Shown here piece by piece: positions 8,044-17,054 of a stretch of DNA of 64,000 nucleotides. Location of the stretch: contig NZ_FOSQ01000001.1 of NCBI RefSeq assembly GCF_900114315.1, positions 186,001-250,000 on the forward strand, read 5' to 3'. Each line of letters starts with the position of its first letter. Positions within the stretch are counted from its first letter, which is position 1. This stretch comes from Falsiroseomonas stagni DSM 19981 (lineage in GTDB: Bacteria; Pseudomonadota; Alphaproteobacteria; Acetobacterales; Acetobacteraceae). The notes beneath the pieces were generated by a model. That model was not told the origin of the DNA and did no database searches. It saw only the letters and a program-made list of their open reading frames with translations. A program made the position numbers and the translations under genes.

Positions 8044-10287
8044 TTATTCGCCGCCTTCGCGGCGGGGGCGGAAGCCACGCTCACCGCCGCGGTCGCGGCG
8101 CGGGCCGCGGTCACCGCCGCGATCGCCACGGTCACCGCCGCCGCCTTCGCCATCCTCGCGCGGGCGGCGGGCGCCGACCTGTTCGGTGATGTCGGCGCCG
8201 GTGGCCTGGTCGACCACGCGCATGGAGAGCTTCACCTTGCCGCGGTCGTCGAAGCCGATGACCTTCACCTTGACCGCATCGCCATCCTTGACGACGTCGC
8301 TGGTCTTCTGGACCCGCTCATTCGCCAGTTCGGAGATGTGGACCAGGCCGTCCTTGGCGCCGAGGAAGTTCACGAAGGCGCCGAATTCGGCCGTCTTCAC
8401 GACCTTGCCGTTGTAGATCTTGCCGATCTCCGGCTCCGCCACGATGCCCTGGATCCAGTCGATGGCCTTCTGCGCGGCCTCGATGCTGACGGCGGCGACC
8501 TTGATGGTGCCGTCATCCTCGATGTCGATCTTGCAGCCCGTCTGCTCCGTGATCTCGCGGATCACCTTGCCGCCGCTGCCGATGACGTCGCGGATCTTGT
8601 CCTTGTTGATGTTGATCACGGTGATGCGGGGCGCGGTGGCCGCCACGTCGCCGCGGGCGCCGGACAGGCCCTTCGCCATCTCGCCCAGGATGTGCAGGCG
8701 GCCGTCCTTGGCCTGGCCGAGCGCGATCTTCATGATGTCGAAGGTGATGGACGTGATCTTGATGTCCATCTGCAGCGCGGTGATGCCGTTCTCCGACCCC
8801 GCCACCTTGAAGTCCATGTCGCCCAGGTGGTCTTCGTCACCCAGGATGTCGGACAGCACGGCGAAGGCGCGGTCTTCCTTGATCAGGCCCATGGCGATGC
8901 CGGCGCAGGGGCGCTTCAGCGGCGTGCCGGCGTCCATCAGCGCGAGGCTGGTGCCGCAGACGGTGGCCATGGAGGAGGAGCCGTTGGACTCCGTGATCTC
9001 CGACACCACGCGCATGGTGTAGGGGAACTTCTCCTTCTCCGGCAGCAGCGGGTGGATGGCGCGCCAGGCCAGCTTCCCATGCCCGATTTCACGGCGCCCG
9101 GGCGAACCCATGCGGCCGGTCTCGTTCACGGAATACGGGGGAAAATTGTAGTGCAGCATGAAGTTCTCGCGGTATTCGCCCGCGAGGGCGTCGATGATCT
9201 GCTCATCCTGCCCGGTGCCCAGCGTGGCCACGCAGAGCGCCTGCGTCTCACCGCGCGTGAACAGGGCGGAGCCGTGCGAGCGCGGCAGGATGCCGACCTC
9301 GGCCACGATCGGGCGGACCGTCTTGGTATCGCGGCCGTCGATGCGAAGGCCGGTGTCCAGGATGGCGTTGCGGACGACGTCGGCTTCCAGCTCCTTCAGC
9401 AGACCCTTGGCGGCGCCGGCATCCAGGCCCTCGGCCTCCAGCGCGGCGACGACGGCCTTCTTGGCGGCGCCGACGGCGTTCTGGCGGGTCAGCTTCTCGA
9501 CGATCTTGTAGGCTTCGGCCATCGGCGTGCGGCCGAGTTCGGCGATGCGGGCCTTGAGCGTCCGGGTGGCCTCGCTCTCCTCCGGCAGGGCCCAGGCGTC
9601 CTTGGCGGCCACTTCGGCCAGCTCGATGATGCCCTGAATGACCGGCTGGAACGACTTGTGGCCGAACTCCACGGCGCCAAGCATCACGTCCTCGGACAGT
9701 TCCTTCGCCTCGGACTCCACCATCAGCACGCCTTCGGCGGTGCCGGCGACGACGAGGTCGAGGTCGCTCTGCGCCAGCTGGGCGGCGGTGGGGTTCAGGA
9801 CGTACTGGCCATCGATGTAGGCGACGCGCGCGCCGCCGACCGGGCCGAAGAAGGGGATGCCCGACAGCGTCAGCGCGGCGGAGCAGCCGACGAGGGCGAC
9901 GATGTCCGGATTGTTCTCGAGGTCATGCGACAGCACGGTCGCGACCACCTGGACCTCGTTGCGGAATCCGTCCGGGAAGAGCGGGCGCAGCGGGCGGTCG
10001 ATGAGGCGGGAGACCAGGGTCTCGTTCTCGGAGGGGCGACCCTCGCGCTTGAAGAAGCCGCCGGGGATCTTGCCCGCGGCGAAGGCCTTCTCCTGGTAGT
10101 TCACGGTCAGCGGGAAGAAGTCCTGGCCGGGCTTCACGCTCCGGGCGCCGACCACGGTGCAGAGCACGATGGTGTCGCCGAGCCGCGCCATCACGGCGCC
10201 ATCCGCCTGGCGGGCAATCTTCCCGGTCTCCAGCGTCAGCAGCTGGCCGCCCCAGGAGATGTCCTTGCGGAAGTATTTGTCGAACAT
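8044..10287 (-). CDS. pnp: Polyribonucleotide nucleotidyltransferase (PNPase)
   Basis: A 747-residue 3'-5' phosphorolytic exoribonuclease of the RNA degradosome. It has two RNase PH-like domains (start [28 protein letters not shown], and in the second core [11 protein letters not shown]-type and [13 protein letters not shown] segments), then a KH domain ([17 protein letters not shown]) and an S1 domain ([23 protein letters not shown]). The last 40 residues are an Arg/Gly/Asp-rich tail, as seen in many alphaproteobacterial PNPases. The ATG at 10287 gives the family N-terminus; the upstream open frame reads into non-conserved leader. Unlike the usual rpsO-pnp order, rpsO is not next to it here. 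Confidence 0.98.
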   Translation of the reverse strand: MFDKYFRKDISWGGQLLTLETGKIARQADGAVMARLGDTIVLCTVVGARSVKPGQDFFPLTVNYQEKAFAAGKIPGGFFKREGRPSENETLVSRLIDRPLRPLFPDGFRNEVQVVATVLSHDLENNPDIVALVGCSAALTLSGIPFFGPVGGARVAYIDGQYVLNPTAAQLAQSDLDLVVAGTAEGVLMVESEAKELSEDVMLGAVEFGHKSFQPVIQGIIELAEVAAKDAWALPEESEATRTLKARIAELGRTPMAEAYKIVEKLTRQNAVGAAKKAVVAALEAEGLDAGAAKGLLKELEADVVRNAILDTGLRIDGRDTKTVRPIVAEVGILPRSHGSALFTRGETQALCVATLGTGQDEQIIDALAGEYRENFMLHYNFPPYSVNETGRMGSPGRREIGHGKLAWRAIHPLLPEKEKFPYTMRVVSEITESNGSSSMATVCGTSLALMDAGTPLKRPCAGIAMGLIKEDRAFAVLSDILGDEDHLGDMDFKVAGSENGITALQMDIKITSITFDIMKIALGQAKDGRLHILGEMAKGLSGARGDVAATAPRITVININKDKIRDVIGSGGKVIREITEQTGCKIDIEDDGTIKVAAVSIEAAQKAIDWIQGIVAEPEIGKIYNGKVVKTAEFGAFVNFLGAKDGLVHISELANERVQKTSDVVKDGDAVKVKVIGFDDRGKVKLSMRVVDQATGADITEQVGARRPREDGEGGGGDRGDRGGDRGPRRDRGGERGFRPRREGGE

Positions 10288-10647
10288 GCGTCGTCCTTCT
10301 CGGACCCGCCGGATGCGGGGCCACGTCATGACACCGCCCGCGCGGGTTTCCCGCGGACGGCTGAATGCGAGGAAGACGGATGCGCGCGATGTCGTTCCTG
10401 TCCGATCGGACAGGGATGGTCGGCGACTCGGGCGGCATGGGGAGGCGGAGGGCCCACCGCGTTGTCTGCGCAGTGGGAAGGCCGCCCATGTGGCCGGAGG
10501 CGCCGTCATCCTCCCATCCGGGAACGGCCCATCCTCGAAGCATCCGCTGCCATCGCAGCGAAGGCCGGGGCCCCGTCGGGGGACCGGCCCGGGCGGGGCT
10601 ATGGCATGGAAGGGGGCGAAAGGCCAGCGGAAAGGCCGCGCGCGGGG
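10288..10647. other. Non-coding leader between DUF5666 gene and pnp
   Basis: A 360-bp gap with no convincing gene. It holds an 18-nt perfect palindrome (CCTGTCCGATCGGACAGG, 10397-10414) within a longer imperfect hairpin of about 30 bases (10391-10420), and a 6-bp stem with a TTT loop (10341-10355). Both lie in the expected 5' leader of pnp, 54-130 bases before its start. In E. coli a leader hairpin of pnp is cut by RNase III and mediates autoregulation; a similar role here is inference. Confidence 0.5.
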
Positions 10648-11895
10648 TCAGCGCCCCCCCGGCCCACTGCCGGGGCCGCCACCCGGCCCCCCACCCGGCC
10701 CCCCACCCGGCCCCCCACCGGGGCCGCCACCCGGCCCCCCACCGGGGCCACTACCGGGGCCGCCTCCCGGGCCGCCGCCTGGCCCGCTACCTCCCCCGCC
10801 CCCCGGCTGCCCCGCGCCCGATGGCCCCACCCCGGGGGGCGCGGCGCCCGGCGGGCCGCCCAGGCCGCCAGCCCCGCCCGGGGGCCCGTTCCCGTCGGAC
10901 ATCGCCGGCGGGGGCATCGCGGCAATGGCCAGGAAGCGGCCATCGGCCTGGCGCGTCACTTCCACGACCAGGCGGGCTGCCGCCGCCTGCGCCAGGGTGT
11001 CCTGCGCCGGGAATGCGGGGGCGGCGACTGGCACGACCGGCCCGCCGGGACCCAGCCGCAGCCCATCCGTGCCGCCGCCGACGAAGGCTTCCACCAGCAG
11101 GCGCCTTGTGTCCGGCCCGAAACGCCGCGACGGGTCGGCCAGCGTCAGGTCCGACGCCACGGCATCAAGCACCAGCAGGCCATCGCGCCAGATCCCCGTG
11201 GCGACCACGGGCTGGCCGAGTGCCAGGCCGCCGACGCCCCCCAGCGCCAGGCGCGCGGCGCCGAGCCGGAGCCCGGCGTCATCCCGTTCCACCATGCCGC
11301 GCAGCAGGACCGGGCCAGGCGTGGCGGGGTCGATGCGGGTGGTCTCGATCACCCCATCCGGCCGCGCGAGGCCGCTGACGGCGACCCAGGTGCCGGGCGC
11401 CCAGCCCTTGCCGCCGCGGAGCGCCGGGGCGAAGCCGATGGGCTGGCCCGCGACGACAAGCCCGTCGGGCCGCGTCCCGGTGACGGGCCCCACCACCGCA
11501 TGCCGCACCGCGACAGTGTCGGCGCGCAGTACCGCGCCCTCGCCCAGGGCGCGGATGACGACGACCTGCCCGGCCCGCAGCGGGGCGCCGGGGCCGATGC
11601 CGCCATCGGGCGGCACCGCGGCCTGGCCGGTGCCATGTTCCACCGCCACGCCATTGACGCAGATGCTGGCGAAGCCGGTGACCACGCCGATCACGCCCGT
11701 CCCGCCGATGCCGCGGTCCCCGCCCGCCATGACGCCTGTGGCCACGGGCCCGCCGGTGCCGCCGATGCCGCGATCCCCGCTGCCGAGCACGGGACCGTCA
11801 TCCGGGCCGATCCGGCAGGCCGGGTGGGCCGGCGGCGCCGCGGGCGCGCAGGCCGCCATCGCCAGCAGCAGAAGCAGGGCAGCGCATCCCCTCAT
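10648..11895 (-). CDS. DUF5666-type lipoprotein with collagen-like Gly/Pro tail
   Basis: A 415-residue predicted lipoprotein. The signal region LLLLLAMAACAPAA ends in a lipobox-like Cys at about residue 16. The middle (about 95-310) contains several small-barrel units typical of DUF5666: LRAGQVVVIRALGEG, GPVTGTRPDGLVVAGQ and LALGQPVVATGIW. From about residue 330 the chain is almost only Gly, Pro and Ser in GGGP/GSGP repeats, likely extended and outside the membrane. The start overlaps the stop of the DUF6502 gene (ATGA), so the two are translationally coupled. The function of the family is not known to me; a cell-envelope role is inferred from the lipobox. Confidence 0.8.
   Translation of the reverse strand: MRGCAALLLLLAMAACAPAAPPAHPACRIGPDDGPVLGSGDRGIGGTGGPVATGVMAGGDRGIGGTGVIGVVTGFASICVNGVAVEHGTGQAAVPPDGGIGPGAPLRAGQVVVIRALGEGAVLRADTVAVRHAVVGPVTGTRPDGLVVAGQPIGFAPALRGGKGWAPGTWVAVSGLARPDGVIETTRIDPATPGPVLLRGMVERDDAGLRLGAARLALGGVGGLALGQPVVATGIWRDGLLVLDAVASDLTLADPSRRFGPDTRRLLVEAFVGGGTDGLRLGPGGPVVPVAAPAFPAQDTLAQAAAARLVVEVTRQADGRFLAIAAMPPPAMSDGNGPPGGAGGLGGPPGAAPPGVGPSGAGQPGGGGGSGPGGGPGGGPGSGPGGGPGGGPGGGPGGGPGGGPGGGPGSGPGGR
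10669..10790. repeat. GC-rich 12-bp-period tandem repeat coding the Gly/Pro tail
   Basis: About ten imperfect copies of a 12-base unit (CCACCCGGCCCC or CCACCGGGGCCG), read on the minus strand as Gly-Pro-Gly-Gly. It lies inside the coding region and keeps the frame. Such arrays can gain or lose units by slippage, so tail length may differ among strains. Confidence 0.8.
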
Positions 11896-12716
11896 GCCCG
11901 CGGCTCCGCCCGGGCAGCCGGTCGGGCCGCGGGGACCTCCGGTTCGGCATAGAGATAGATGCCGAGGTTGACCCGGCGGGTCGGCGTGCCCGGCGGCGGG
12001 TCGGGCTGGTTGTCCAGCAGCTGCAGGACCTCCCGGTTCACCTCCACCAGCAGGCGTTCCACTGCGGCCCGGCTCAGCGCCTCCATCCGATCCGCGACCG
12101 GCTCCGGCAGGCCGTCATAGTGCACGGCGCGTTCCAGGAAGGCGGGCGAGGCGCCCGCGACATTCGCGGTGGCGGCGGCCAGGTGGTCGTGTAGATTACG
12201 GGCAAAGTAGTGCAGCTGCGCCTCCGTCCCCGGCCGCGGCACGAAGGCCGAGGCCTGGAGGATGGCGCGATCCTCCCCGTCCAGGCGCACCAGGCCCTGG
12301 GCCAGCCAATCATCCAGCACGGCGCGGGGCCGGATGTCGCGCGTCACGGCGCTCACCAGCGCCTCGAAGGAGGGTTCGCCGGGCGGCGCCGTGCGGGGCA
12401 GGGGCAGGGGCCGCCCCTCGGCATCCGTGAAGGCGGGCAGGCCGAGCCAGCGGGCGACGAGCTGGCTGCCGCGCGTCACCACCGCCGGCACCGCGGGCGC
12501 ATCCGGGGGCTGTTCGCGCAGGCGCCGGATCTCCTTCCGGTGCACGCCCGTCATCAGGCTGAGGCGGCTGTCGGTGCGGGCGGCCGCGGTCGCGATCTCC
12601 TCCGCCGCCACCTGGACATAGAGGGCGCGGACCAGCTCCGCGAAGACGGGCCAGGTGAGGCCGGCGCGGATCATCAGCCGCAGTAGCGGGCGCAGCAGCC
12701 GGGCGAGCGGCCGCAT
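11892..12716 (-). CDS. DUF6502 family protein, possible DNA-binding regulator
   Basis: A 274-residue protein starting MRPLARLLRPLLRLMIRAGL. The early segment VAAEEIATAAARTDSR followed by LSLMTGVHRKEIRRLRE looks like a winged-helix or helix-turn-helix reader (TGVHRKEI resembles TGVSRATI in known HTH proteins) and is the hallmark of DUF6502. The middle contains VSAVTRDIRPRAVLDDWL, again wing-like, and the C-terminal half is helical. It is translationally coupled to the DUF5666 lipoprotein gene, a pairing I know from other Proteobacteria. The divergent region before it has an operator-like palindrome and repeated 12-mers, so it may control itself and the glycosyltransferase genes; that is inference. 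Confidence 0.82.
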   Translation of the reverse strand: MRPLARLLRPLLRLMIRAGLTWPVFAELVRALYVQVAAEEIATAAARTDSRLSLMTGVHRKEIRRLREQPPDAPAVPAVVTRGSQLVARWLGLPAFTDAEGRPLPLPRTAPPGEPSFEALVSAVTRDIRPRAVLDDWLAQGLVRLDGEDRAILQASAFVPRPGTEAQLHYFARNLHDHLAAATANVAGASPAFLERAVHYDGLPEPVADRMEALSRAAVERLLVEVNREVLQLLDNQPDPPPGTPTRRVNLGIYLYAEPEVPAARPAARAEPRA

Positions 12717-12822
12717 GAGGGCCGGCGCCAGGGGCGGGCCCTGGGGGGGGGTGCCCTGGGGGGTCGTGGGCGGGTCGGACAAGGGACGGACACTTCCGGG
12801 TGTGCGCCAGCGTAACACGTCG

Positions 12823-12877
12823 TGACGTGGGAAATCAGCCCACATCGTTGACGTGGGAAAATTTCCCACTCTATGGT
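12823..12877 (+). promoter_or_regulatory. Promoter with palindromic operator in the spacer
   Basis: Two direct copies of TGACGTGGGAAA (12823-12834 and 12849-12860), 26 bases apart. The second is half of a perfect palindrome, GTGGGAAA-A-TTTCCCAC (12853-12869). TTGACG at 12848-12853 and TATGGT at 12872-12877 form a sigma-70-like -35/-10 pair with an 18-bp spacer, so the palindrome fills the spacer as a repressor site would. Transcription would start near 12884, which favours the ATG at 12906 for the glycosyltransferase. The DUF6502 gene is divergent from it. Confidence 0.6.
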
Positions 12878-12905
12878 GCGGCCAGACCACAAGGCGGACC
12901 CCGTG

Positions 12906-14816
12906 ATGACCTCCTCCAAGCCCCTTGCTTCCCATCGGCCCGTTGCCCGCATCGCCGCCGCGCTGCTGGGGGAGTTGCGCCGGCACCCCGCGCTGCGCGC
13001 CGGCCTTCGCGGCCTGGCCCGTCCCGCGCTGCCGCTGCTGCGTCCCTGCCTGCGCGCCCTGCCGACGCCCGATGCGCTGGGCTACCAGCGTTGGATCGAG
13101 GCGCATGACACGCTGACGGAGGCCGAGGCGCAGGCGATGCGGCGGGAGGCGATGGAGCGGCGCAACCCGCCGCTGCTGTCCATCGCCATGCCGGTTCATG
13201 AGACGCCGCCGGCGCTGCTGCGCCAGGCGATCGAATCCCTGAAGGCGCAGACCTACCCCCATTGGGAACTCTGCGCGGTGGACGATGCCTCGCCATCCGG
13301 CCATGTGGAGGCGCTGCTGGCGGAGATGGCGGCGGTGGATCCGCGCATCCGCTGGCGCCGGCGCACGCGCAACGGCCACATCGCCCGCGCCACCAACGAT
13401 GCCATCGGCATGGCCCGCGGCGATTTCGTGCTGCTGATGGACCATGACGACCTGCTGCCGGCCCGCGCGCTGCATGACGTGGCGGCGCTGGTGCGCCAGC
13501 ACCCCGACCTCGACATCGCCTATTCGGACGAGGACAAGATCGATGCGCAGGGGCGGCGCTTCGCGCCCTATTTCAAGCCGGATTTCGACCCTGACCTGCT
13601 GCTGGCGCAGAACCTGGTCAGCCATCTCGGCGTCTATTCCAAGCGGCTGCTGCGGCGGATCGGCGGGCTGCGGCCGGGCTTCAATGGCAGCCAGGACCAT
13701 GACCTGGCGCTGCGCGCGGCGGCGGCGACGACACCGGCGCGCATCCATCACATCCCGCGCATCCTCTATCACTGGCGGCAGCCGGCCCAGGGCAGCTACT
13801 CGAAGCGGGAGGCCGCGCGCTGCGTCCGTGCCTCCCGCGCCGCGGTGATGGAAAGCCTGGCCGCCGCGGGCGAGGTGGGGGTGGTGCTGCAGCCGGCGCC
13901 GCTGGCGCCGAGCTGGCACCGCGTGGTGCATCCGGTGCGCATGCCGCGGCCGCTGGTCAGCGTGCTGGTGGCGATGCCGCGGGGCGGCCGGCTGCCGGAA
14001 TGCGCCGATGGCGTGCTGCGCAGGACCCAATGGGCGGAGCTGGAGATGATCGTCGCCGCGCCCATGCAGGAGCGCGGCGGCGATCCGGCCAGTCCGCCGG
14101 CGGGCGCCTTCCGCCCGCTCGATGCGCGGGTCCGCTTCCTGGACGTGCCGCCGGGCACCAGCCGCGCGGGCGCGCTGAACCTGGCGGCGGCGGAGGCGCG
14201 GGGTTCACTGCTGCTGCTGCTGGACCCCGCGATGGATGTCCTGTCCCCCTACTGGATCGGGGAACTGGCCGGCCAGGCGCTGCGCCAGCCCGTGGGCGCC
14301 GTGGGGGCGAAGCTGATGGGCCATGACGGGCGCCTGCTGCATGCGGGCTATGCGCTGGACCCGGCGGCGGTGGTGCGGCCCGTGGCGCCGGATGCCATGG
14401 CCGGGGAGGTCGGCCCGGGCGGCATGCTGGCGCTGGCGCGGCAGGTTTCCGCCGTGTCCGGTGCCGTCATGATGCTGCGCCGCGCGGTGTTCGAATCCGC
14501 CGGTGGGCTGGATGAGGAGGCGCTGCCGCATGCGATGCATGACGTGGATTTGTGCCTGCGGCTTCGCTGGCGCGGGATGCGCGTGCTGCACACGCCCTTC
14601 GCCATGCTGATGCATCGTGGCGTGCTGGACGCCCTGCCGGGGCCGCTGCCGGAAGGCTTGGCGGCCATGGAGGCGGCACGCGCGGTGATGCGCCAGCGCT
14701 GGGCGGAGACCCTGGCCGCCGATCCCTTCCACAACCCGAACCTGCCGCAGCTGGCGGCCTGCACGGCCGACAGCACCTTCTCCCGCTTCGGCTGGCCGCG
14801 GGAGGGCGCGGCATGA
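12906..14816 (+). CDS. Large GT2 glycosyltransferase with two catalytic-type domains
   Basis: A 636-residue protein. Domain one (about 85-300) is a GT-A fold family 2 transferase: PLLSIAMPVHETPPALLRQA, the nucleotide-binding VDDASPSG, and DxD-type DHDDLLP. NGSQDHDLALRAA supplies the catalytic-base region. Domain two (about 340-600) repeats the fold in weaker form (RPLVSVLVAMPRGGRLPE) with MHDVDLCLRLRWRGMRV as its acceptor-side motif. Proteins of this layout build or modify cell-surface O-antigen or rhamnose-rich glycans. There is no signal peptide; it is cytosolic or membrane-associated. The ATG at 12906 is preferred over an in-frame one at 12873 because the likely promoter's -10 element lies at 12872-12877. 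The next glycosyltransferase start overlaps its stop. Confidence 0.88.
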   Translation: MTSSKPLASHRPVARIAAALLGELRRHPALRAGLRGLARPALPLLRPCLRALPTPDALGYQRWIEAHDTLTEAEAQAMRREAMERRNPPLLSIAMPVHETPPALLRQAIESLKAQTYPHWELCAVDDASPSGHVEALLAEMAAVDPRIRWRRRTRNGHIARATNDAIGMARGDFVLLMDHDDLLPARALHDVAALVRQHPDLDIAYSDEDKIDAQGRRFAPYFKPDFDPDLLLAQNLVSHLGVYSKRLLRRIGGLRPGFNGSQDHDLALRAAAATTPARIHHIPRILYHWRQPAQGSYSKREAARCVRASRAAVMESLAAAGEVGVVLQPAPLAPSWHRVVHPVRMPRPLVSVLVAMPRGGRLPECADGVLRRTQWAELEMIVAAPMQERGGDPASPPAGAFRPLDARVRFLDVPPGTSRAGALNLAAAEARGSLLLLLDPAMDVLSPYWIGELAGQALRQPVGAVGAKLMGHDGRLLHAGYALDPAAVVRPVAPDAMAGEVGPGGMLALARQVSAVSGAVMMLRRAVFESAGGLDEEALPHAMHDVDLCLRLRWRGMRVLHTPFAMLMHRGVLDALPGPLPEGLAAMEAARAVMRQRWAETLAADPFHNPNLPQLAACTADSTFSRFGWPREGAA

Positions 14817-15721
14817 TCGCCGCCGGCATCGTGCTGTTCCACCCCGCGCCGGCGCTGCTGGAGGAGTCGCTGGCGGCGCTCGAGGCCTCCGTGACGCGGG
14901 TCTACCTGTTCCTCAACGCGCCACTGGATGCGGCGGCGCGCGCGGTGCTGGACCGCCCGGGCCGGCGGGCGCCGGTGCTGCTCGGGGATGGCAGCAACCA
15001 GGGCCTTGGCGTCGCCTACAACCGCATGGCGGCGGTGGCGCGGGCGGAGGGGTTCGAGGCGCTGCTGCTGCTGGACCAGGACAGTTCCCCCCCATCAGCG
15101 ATGGTGGCGGCACTGCGGGGCGCGCGGGCGCGGCTGATCGCGGCTGGCGAATGCCCGGCGGTGGTGGGCCCCATGCCCGTGGCGGCGCGGGGCTGCGGCT
15201 GCAAGGCGCCGCGGGCCTTCCGCCGGGGCGCGGCGGCGCCGGTCGCGGGCGCCGTGCCGCTCGAATTCGTCATCTCCTCCGGCTCGCTCATCGACCTCGC
15301 GGCCTTCGAGGCGGTGGGCTGGTTCCGCGAGGATTTCTTCATCGATGCCGTGGACATCGAATGGTGCCTGCGCGCCTGGGCGGGGCATTTCTCCTGCTGG
15401 ATGCTGGCGACCATGCCCATGCCGCACCGGCTGGGCAGCGGGGTGCTGCGCGTGCCGTTGCTCGGGCTGCGGCTGGCGCGGCAGCCGCCGCGGCGGCTGT
15501 ACACCCATGCGCGCAACCAGGTGGCGATGCTGCGCCTGGCCTCCGTGCCGGTGGCGTGGAAATGCCGCGCGGCGCTGACCATCGCGGCGCAATCCGTGCT
15601 GTACGCCGCGGCCGGGCGAAGCTGGCAGGCGCTGCGGGCCTTCTTCCTGGGCGTAACCGATGGGATGCGCGACCGGCTCGGGCCGGTCGCGCGGGATTTC
15701 GGCCGGGACAGCAGGGCTTGA
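14813..15721 (+). CDS. GT2 rhamnosyltransferase-like glycosyltransferase
   Basis: A 302-residue family 2 transferase of the RfbF/rhamnosyltransferase type. Motifs: IAAGIVLFHPAPALLEESL at the start, LGDGSNQGLGVAYNRM as the nucleotide-sugar site, LLLLDQDSSP as the DxD metal site, and FREDFFIDAVDIEWCLRA as the acceptor-side ED motif. It likely adds a deoxyhexose to a lipid-linked glycan. Its ATG overlaps the TGA of the larger glycosyltransferase (ATGA), so they form an operon and probably act in sequence on one polysaccharide. The gene ends 22 bases before the convergent MFS gene. Confidence 0.88.
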   Translation: MIAAGIVLFHPAPALLEESLAALEASVTRVYLFLNAPLDAAARAVLDRPGRRAPVLLGDGSNQGLGVAYNRMAAVARAEGFEALLLLDQDSSPPSAMVAALRGARARLIAAGECPAVVGPMPVAARGCGCKAPRAFRRGAAAPVAGAVPLEFVISSGSLIDLAAFEAVGWFREDFFIDAVDIEWCLRAWAGHFSCWMLATMPMPHRLGSGVLRVPLLGLRLARQPPRRLYTHARNQVAMLRLASVPVAWKCRAALTIAAQSVLYAAAGRSWQALRAFFLGVTDGMRDRLGPVARDFGRDSRA

Positions 15722-15743
15722 CGGTCGCTGCCCGGCCCGGCGG

Positions 15744-17000
15744 CTATTCCGCGGCCTGCGCCAGCCCGCGCGGCGCTTCCGGCGCGCGCGCCCAGAGTTC
15801 CGGCGCCAGCTCCTCCCGCCGGTCGGGGAAGGCCAGGGCGCAGAGGAAGGTGACGCCGCCGAAGGCCGACAGCACCAGCAACACGCTGCCAAGCCCGCCC
15901 GCCGTGCCGTGCAGCCAGGCGATGACGGGGCTGGCCGCGGCGGCGCCGAGGAAGCCTACGAAGAAGCGGATGGAATAGAGCCGCGTGCGCAGGGCGGGGC
16001 CGACATAGCGCGCCGTCATCGTCTCATTCACCGTGACCTGGCCGAAGATGGCCGCCGCCAGCAGGCCCGCGACGGGCAGTACCGCCCAGCCATCCAGGAA
16101 GGACAGCAGCGCGAGCCCGGGCAGCGGCACGCAGGCCAGCGGCAGGAAGACGCGCTTCAGCGTGTTGCGGTCGATCAGACGCCCGACCGTGAGTTGCGTG
16201 ATGCCGCCGCAGATGATGGCGAGGAAGGCGAGCACGCCGACCACTGGCAGCAGCTCCGGCGAATTGGCCAGCCGCTCCTCCATCAGCTTCGGCAGCAGGA
16301 TGGTGAAGGCGTTGAAGATGAAGCCGGAGACGGCGGCCAGGCTCATCAGCACCACCACGGCGCGGCGGACGATGGCGGGCGGGATCTCCGGGAAGGGCTT
16401 GGAGCCCGCCTTGGCCTTGGCGCTGTCCTCCGGGCCTTCGCGCAGGTAGAGCAGGCCGACGGCGAGGCAGAGCAGGCCCGGGATGATGAAGGCCCAGCGC
16501 CAGCCGATGGCGGCGGCCAGGAAGGCCGTGACGGCCGGGGCCAGCGCCACGCCGGCATTGCCGAAGACGCCGTTGATGCCCATGGCGCGGCCCACCTTCT
16601 CCCCGGCCGCATCCACCAGCATGGCGGTGCCGATGGGGTGGTAGATGGCGCTGAAGGCGCCCATGAAACCGAGTGCGAGGGCCAGCGTGACAGGCCCCGT
16701 CGCGAAGCCCGCCGCCACCATCGCGGCCCCGGTGCCGAGGAAGAAGGCCGCCATCAGCGCCGGCCGGCCGAAGCGGTCCGCCAGATTGCCCATGGGCAGC
16801 GACCCGATGCCGTAGACCACGAACATGCCCGTGCCGAGCGCGACGATCGGGCCGTAGCCGGTGCCGAAGACCTCCGGTTCCTGCAGCAGGATGCCGAGCA
16901 CGGCGGTGGCCAGGATCAGCAGCCCGTAATGGGTGAAGATATGCGCCGCGTTGATGAACCAGATCGTCCGCCGGGCCGCGTCCATGAGTGCCGTTTCCAA
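15744..17000 (-). CDS. MFS transporter
   Basis: A 418-residue, twelve-segment major facilitator protein in the inner membrane. The loop between helices 2 and 3 has the family signature GNLADRFGRP. A cytosolic loop of charged residues (EGPEDSAKAKAGSKPF) near residue 200 separates the two halves, and GRLIDRNTLKRV repeats the signature in the second half. The start IWFINAAHIFTHYG resembles the fosmidomycin-resistance branch, but the substrate cannot be assigned. It is divergent from an AraC-type gene with 54 bp between them, so that regulator probably controls it. A second ATG lies at 16985. Confidence 0.88.
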   Translation of the reverse strand: METALMDAARRTIWFINAAHIFTHYGLLILATAVLGILLQEPEVFGTGYGPIVALGTGMFVVYGIGSLPMGNLADRFGRPALMAAFFLGTGAAMVAAGFATGPVTLALALGFMGAFSAIYHPIGTAMLVDAAGEKVGRAMGINGVFGNAGVALAPAVTAFLAAAIGWRWAFIIPGLLCLAVGLLYLREGPEDSAKAKAGSKPFPEIPPAIVRRAVVVLMSLAAVSGFIFNAFTILLPKLMEERLANSPELLPVVGVLAFLAIICGGITQLTVGRLIDRNTLKRVFLPLACVPLPGLALLSFLDGWAVLPVAGLLAAAIFGQVTVNETMTARYVGPALRTRLYSIRFFVGFLGAAAASPVIAWLHGTAGGLGSVLLVLSAFGGVTFLCALAFPDRREELAPELWARAPEAPRGLAQAAE

Positions 17001-17054
17001 CTATCCTGACTGGGACCATGCTAGGCTGGCGCATCGGAGACGTCCCGACAGTCC

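Noticed and set aside
10669-10790. Repeat array that could be taken for CRISPR
   Set aside because: Units are 12 bp with no spacers, in frame in a Gly/Pro coding region.
7906-11952. A 1348-codon open frame on the plus strand
   Set aside because: It is the complement of pnp and the DUF5666 gene. Its translation is low-complexity His/Asp/Gly-rich sequence without family motifs, an effect of high GC in the opposite strand.
12717-14030. Minus-strand open frame extending DUF6502 upstream through the glycosyltransferase gene
   Set aside because: The plus strand carries well-conserved GT2 motifs there, and the minus frame is Arg/His/Gln-rich with no family signal. The DUF6502 family starts at 12716.
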